Source: Anaerocolumna sp. MB42-C2 (GTDB taxonomy: Bacteria > Bacillota > Clostridia > Lachnospirales > Lachnospiraceae). Taken from it: 64,000 bases of DNA. The notes below the pieces were generated by a model. It saw only the letters and a list, made by a program, of their open reading frames with translations. It did no database searches and had not been told where the DNA came from. This document shows positions 60,454 through 64,000 of the stretch, piece after piece (the stretch's first letter is position 1; every line of letters begins with the position of its first letter). The stretch is taken from NCBI RefSeq assembly GCF_030913705.1, contig NZ_CP133190.1, forward strand, positions 3,301,501-3,365,500. Reading direction: 5' to 3'. The translations under genes were made by a program, and so were the position numbers.

Positions 60454-60674
60454 TGTATTATTCTCCTTTCAAAATTCAAGCTTTATTAGGATGATGCCGG
60501 GGTCAAAAGCCCTTTAAATATAGATATTATGAATACCGTGTATATATATTCCATTTGGCGTCGACCGGCCGAAAACACTGCATATATTTTGTCAAGACTC
60601 TGGCCAAAAATCATGCCAGCAGGTTTGATATTCGAGCCGTTTAGAGGCTTGTAAAAAATATAGTGTTTCACGCT

Positions 60675-63167
60675 TTATAGACAATCTGCCCTATAGATGG
60701 CAGAAAGTGTCCAGAGCCATCTGCAGGCGGAAGAAGTCCATACTTCTTTATACGTCGCATTGTTGTTATGAGGCCAATATGGAATATCTTCATCTGCATT
60801 GGTCTGGATTCCAACCGGTATTTCTCCGGTCATTTCTCCCGGCATTACCGCATATTGCTGTACATACCTGCCACCCTCCCCATATATTAAAGATTGGTGA
60901 AACGGATTTTTACCGCTGATCCAATACAGCTGCTCTTTTGCAATCTGTAATAATTCCTCATCTTTAAAATAACCGCCGACTGCTGCAGATGCCATTCCCA
61001 TAGCCAGATGGATTGCCGTATTTCCCCTGAAAGAAAACCATACGGGAAAATTCTTAATATAATATCCATCTTCTAAAGGTGTGCCCTGTTTAAGCTGTTT
61101 TCTATAATGCTCCTTTTGCTCTTCATAATCCACTAACAGGTGCAGTATCTGAAATGATTCTTTATCGTTAATCTCTCCCTCATGATAAATACCAGCCGGC
61201 AGCATTTTATACGGACTTGCATAATTCATTAATTTTTTCAGGTAATCACCATATAAAGCCAGGGCATTTTCCCATTTGGTTTTCTCCTCATGGTCTGGCT
61301 GGGTTTTACATAAGCGCTCAAATGCCTGTACAAACATGTATTCTCTGGACTGATGGCTATAATGAACAATAATTTTTTTCTCTTCGTCCCGGTAAAAAAA
61401 TCCTTTAAAGCCATTCGCCTTGCCCTGGGTCTCCTGGCAATTTAAAAGACAGGCCCCATACTCCGCCGCCGTGTCAGCGTATAAGTGCTCTTTCGTTTGC
61501 TCATATAAAACAGAAGCGGTCCAGGTGATTAATGCATAGTATTGGGATTTGGAGGAAGAATATGTATGCTCCCACATAATAGGCAGTTCCATGCCCACTG
61601 TTTTAAAACGTTCCATACCAAATGCATAATCCTCTTTGGCAATCTGCAGACATTTCCAAGCCAATTCCTCATCCGAATCCTTTAAAATACCTGCCGCAAT
61701 CCCGCAGATACCGCTGCAGAGCAGATTTTCAAAGGCATGGTTATGGAAACGGACCTTTTCATCATCTTCATCCCCTAGGATACCGTTGGTCCATCTGACG
61801 ATCCCGGCACTGGTAGCACGGTATCCGTCACCGAACCTGCTGGCGATTATAAACTCCAACCCCCATAAAGCTTCCTCAATTAATCTCTCATACAAAAGCT
61901 TTGATAAATTCATATGGTTTTCATTGTTTTTGTCAGCATCGATTCCCTGGTTCCTTTTAAATTCGGTTTCAGCTTCTCGGTTTCTTTCAGATTTATGAGC
62001 GGCATTTCTGTCTTTTTTAAGTTTTACGGCTTCCGCCATTTCCAATAAGGCCTGGGTAACCTCAGCCGTATGTATCAGCTGCTGGGACATATCCCCGGCA
62101 TCATGCCAGCCTCCGCAAAAAGATATTATTTTATCCCCGTATTTTGCCGTTACGTCCCTGTGGCATAGCCCATGTCTTTCAGGTACCGGAAAACCACATC
62201 GTTCGCAAAACAGGAAGTTTAGAATTTTCCATACTGCTTCTTCATAAACTTCTTCCTTAACATCAAAAGGTTTGGTTTTAAAATCTCCAACCTGTATATA
62301 ATAAGTGCCTTCTGCAGATAACGGGGAAAAATCTAGAATTCCATATTCCTCATTACTAAATATTCTCTTTATCACTTTGCCCTTATAGACTGTTATCCCT
62401 GTATTATTACCTATAATCTGAAACTCATCCGCAGATAAACCAGTGACAGCCGTCTTATCACCTCTTGCGAAATACCCTGAAGTGGAATATGCTATTCCAT
62501 CCAGACAGCTAAGCCATCCTTTATCCGGCTCGTGTTTTTCCGTTTTCTCCAAATTGACATCTTTGACCAGATAGCGTACTTCATCACCGGTTGAAGTGTC
62601 TTTTCCGAAAAGGCCGCAGGAGAAATCCAGTTCCGTTATCTTATCTCTGGCCATACTGCCAAATTCCCAGATACAACGGTTCCACTCGTGGTTTATTAAA
62701 TTTACTACATGGTTTCCTTCCCTGTAGTACTCATCCGGTACTTTAATCCGACCTTCATTTTTTATACCAAGATTCATATTTACTATTCTAGAACCCTGGC
62801 ATTCCGGTTTAATATAGAATGTAAGGCAGTTAAAGTTCTCCCAATTCTCATCTTGTATGTTTAGTCTGGCATGAACCGTACCATAAAATGCACAGTCTCC
62901 GTCAGGGCTCATAGCCTCCGGCCAACAATAGGTCACAGTATTTCCCTGCAGACATAAAACTTTACTTCCAGCCTCATCACGATAACAGCTGATACCGCCT
63001 TCCCCCTCATGAACCGGTACACTCTTGGTATCTTTGCCAAATATTTCTTTCCTTAATAATACCTTTCGTTGCTCCCATTCTTTCTCCAAAGACCCCTCTT
63101 CATAAAGCGGCAATGGCCTATGTAAAAAGGCAGAATTGATTAAGTCCCTTTGAAACTGTTCTCTCAT
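60675..63167 (-). CDS. Glycoside hydrolase family 9, cytoplasmic
   Basis: An 830-residue GH9 enzyme. An N-terminal extension of about 230 residues precedes a CelD_N-type Ig domain (about 235-320), then the (alpha/alpha)6 barrel with GGWHDAGD, whose Asp residues include the catalytic base. Near the C-terminus TYKEVWTSSA probably carries the acid Glu. No signal peptide is present, unlike secreted cellulases, and no dockerin or CBM; this fits cytoplasmic GH9 enzymes that act on glucosamine oligosaccharides, though substrate is inferred. The start MREQFQRD has GGAGG seven bases upstream. Confidence 0.85.
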   Translation of the reverse strand: MREQFQRDLINSAFLHRPLPLYEEGSLEKEWEQRKVLLRKEIFGKDTKSVPVHEGEGGISCYRDEAGSKVLCLQGNTVTYCWPEAMSPDGDCAFYGTVHARLNIQDENWENFNCLTFYIKPECQGSRIVNMNLGIKNEGRIKVPDEYYREGNHVVNLINHEWNRCIWEFGSMARDKITELDFSCGLFGKDTSTGDEVRYLVKDVNLEKTEKHEPDKGWLSCLDGIAYSTSGYFARGDKTAVTGLSADEFQIIGNNTGITVYKGKVIKRIFSNEEYGILDFSPLSAEGTYYIQVGDFKTKPFDVKEEVYEEAVWKILNFLFCERCGFPVPERHGLCHRDVTAKYGDKIISFCGGWHDAGDMSQQLIHTAEVTQALLEMAEAVKLKKDRNAAHKSERNREAETEFKRNQGIDADKNNENHMNLSKLLYERLIEEALWGLEFIIASRFGDGYRATSAGIVRWTNGILGDEDDEKVRFHNHAFENLLCSGICGIAAGILKDSDEELAWKCLQIAKEDYAFGMERFKTVGMELPIMWEHTYSSSKSQYYALITWTASVLYEQTKEHLYADTAAEYGACLLNCQETQGKANGFKGFFYRDEEKKIIVHYSHQSREYMFVQAFERLCKTQPDHEEKTKWENALALYGDYLKKLMNYASPYKMLPAGIYHEGEINDKESFQILHLLVDYEEQKEHYRKQLKQGTPLEDGYYIKNFPVWFSFRGNTAIHLAMGMASAAVGGYFKDEELLQIAKEQLYWISGKNPFHQSLIYGEGGRYVQQYAVMPGEMTGEIPVGIQTNADEDIPYWPHNNNATYKEVWTSSACRWLWTLSAIYRADCL

Positions 63168-63178
63168 TCTAAAACCTC

Positions 63179-63958
63179 CTAGACGTTTTGGGTAACCTCT
63201 ACCCTGCCGGTAACCGCCCATTCACAGCTTCTTAACAGCAGCGTTTTAAATTGCGGCGGTTCCATGGCAATTGTGGTATCTTCCATTAAGCCATGTCCGG
63301 TATAATATTCCCAGACATGTCCTAAAATAAAGTTTACGGTATTTCCTTTTCCGTATTTCCCTATTGTTAAAACCGGTTCATCTCTTCCTGTACCGTGAAG
63401 TCCCCATCTGGATACTACATCCGGATCGGAATAAGCCGTTGCCAGAACTTTCACGGGCACATTCCACGGATTAGTTAATAAGCAGAACAGTTCTTCCTTG
63501 GTACGAAAAGGTGTTACTCCCTTTGTAATGGGATGTTTTATTTCTGAATCAGCATCATTCATGGATACATCAAAATAGTTAAAATCACCATGGTTTGCAA
63601 TATCTCTCCATAAAAGGCCAATCATTTTTTCAATTTCCGGATTGTTTTCAAAACAAGGATGAAGCCCATGATAGAATAAAACACCTTTACCCTCTCTTAC
63701 AGCCTCAGCCAGATTATCTTCCGTTTCTTTCTTCTTCCAATACTCATCAGAGCAAAGGAAGAAAAATAAATCCGCATTTAAAACTTTAGTACGGTCTAAC
63801 ATATAATCTTCTATAGAAAGCTTTGCATCCGGGTATGTACCGGCTACTTCTACATTAAAAATACCAGTTTCCGTTAACCACCTGCTGACTATGGTACAGA
63901 TCCGGTTTACATCATGTCCCATTGGGCTGACCAATAAGACAACACGATATTTATCCAT
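63179..63958 (-). CDS. ThuA-like domain protein
   Basis: A 259-residue protein with a ThuA (trehalose utilisation-type) flavodoxin-like glutamine amidotransferase fold. FFFLCSDEYW and GVLFYHGLHP (about 70-110) and HGTGRDEPVLTIGKYGKGNTV are family features; the catalytic Cys of true amidotransferases is absent. ThuA proteins are linked to sugar oxidation, often beside Gfo/Idh/MocA enzymes as here. The start MDKYRV follows GGGTG by seven bases; a reading to 63982 adds MCYAMGVK, which belongs to a repeated leader. Its end is 11 bases from GH9. Confidence 0.85.
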   Translation of the reverse strand: MDKYRVVLLVSPMGHDVNRICTIVSRWLTETGIFNVEVAGTYPDAKLSIEDYMLDRTKVLNADLFFFLCSDEYWKKKETEDNLAEAVREGKGVLFYHGLHPCFENNPEIEKMIGLLWRDIANHGDFNYFDVSMNDADSEIKHPITKGVTPFRTKEELFCLLTNPWNVPVKVLATAYSDPDVVSRWGLHGTGRDEPVLTIGKYGKGNTVNFILGHVWEYYTGHGLMEDTTIAMEPPQFKTLLLRSCEWAVTGRVEVTQNV

Positions 63959-63997
63959 CTTAACACCCATTGCGTAGCACATCTGTTTACAGATGTG
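63959..63997 (-). promoter_or_regulatory. Repeated hairpin leader before the ThuA-like gene
   Basis: On the minus strand CACATCTG TAAA CAGATGTG (63997-63978) is a perfect hairpin, then CTACGCAATGGGTGTTAAG and the ATG. It matches the tatD leader closely, including the ribosome site. Confidence 0.6.
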
Positions 63998-64000
63998 TTA

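Noticed and set aside
60486..60671. 61-residue minus-strand ORF between the GH9 and Gfo/Idh-like genes
   Set aside because: No ribosome site and no conserved-looking segment. The gap of about 220 bases seems to be plain intergenic DNA.

Overview
The window is a stretch of chromosome from a low-GC, spore-forming, strictly anaerobic Firmicute, most likely a Lachnospiraceae-type Clostridium. The case rests on several genes: an oxygen-sensitive class III ribonucleotide reductase (nrdDG), a cotJABC spore-coat operon, a PPi-type phosphofructokinase, the long Gram-positive form of SRP RNA, a T-box before metG, and YesMN two-component control of a sugar ABC transporter. Genes are dense, start sites mostly have AGGAGG-type ribosome sites, and I see no transposase, integrase, phage gene, CRISPR array or tRNA.

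Layout. 1-7.1 kb: the 5' part of murA, a shikimate-kinase-like gene, a flavoredoxin-like flavin reductase, a small Ig-like protein, a CBS/DRTGG/DHH pyrophosphatase, a TPR-AAA protein and an orphan ABC ATPase. 7.1-11 kb: a tightly controlled 32-residue peptide gene, a 780-residue cNMP-fold protein, a structured unassigned RNA and the SRP RNA. 11-19 kb: a LuxR-type regulator, an Hpt protein and a large hybrid kinase that look like one phosphorelay, then tadA, a radical SAM activase, an acetyltransferase and a low-complexity protein. 19-25 kb: yqeY, an ABC-F protein, nrdDG behind two NrdR boxes, and a second acetyltransferase. 25-32.4 kb: a sugar ABC importer (binding protein and two permeases, no ATPase) divergent from its YesM/YesN pair. 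32.4-42 kb: an ABC exporter, pfp, rsmA, tatD, cotJABC, and a double-MerR regulator with an ABC-2 exporter. 42-47.5 kb: T-box-metG, an AEC transporter and a DUF885 lipoprotein. 47.6-56.8 kb: two paralogous ATPase-permease-permease operons flanking an ECF sigma/anti-sigma pair and a sirtuin. 57-64 kb: an apparently cytoplasmic glycan cluster (GH20, Gfo/Idh/MocA-like, GH9, ThuA-like) that reads off the right edge.

The most unusual content lies between genes. There are several families of short dispersed elements. One has a conserved GCATCCTGCC...GGGCTTTTT core, in two copies next to a hairpin whose lower stem differs but still pairs. Two families put a hairpin just upstream of a start codon. A third consists of long hairpins with ACCTGCCATA arms. 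Other points of interest are a consensus promoter plus a 20-bp palindrome driving a 32-residue peptide, a probable new structured RNA beside SRP RNA, an apparent ATT start codon, and a sirtuin gene whose ribosome site forms one arm of the upstream terminator hairpin. All assignments come from reading the sequence; no database search was run.
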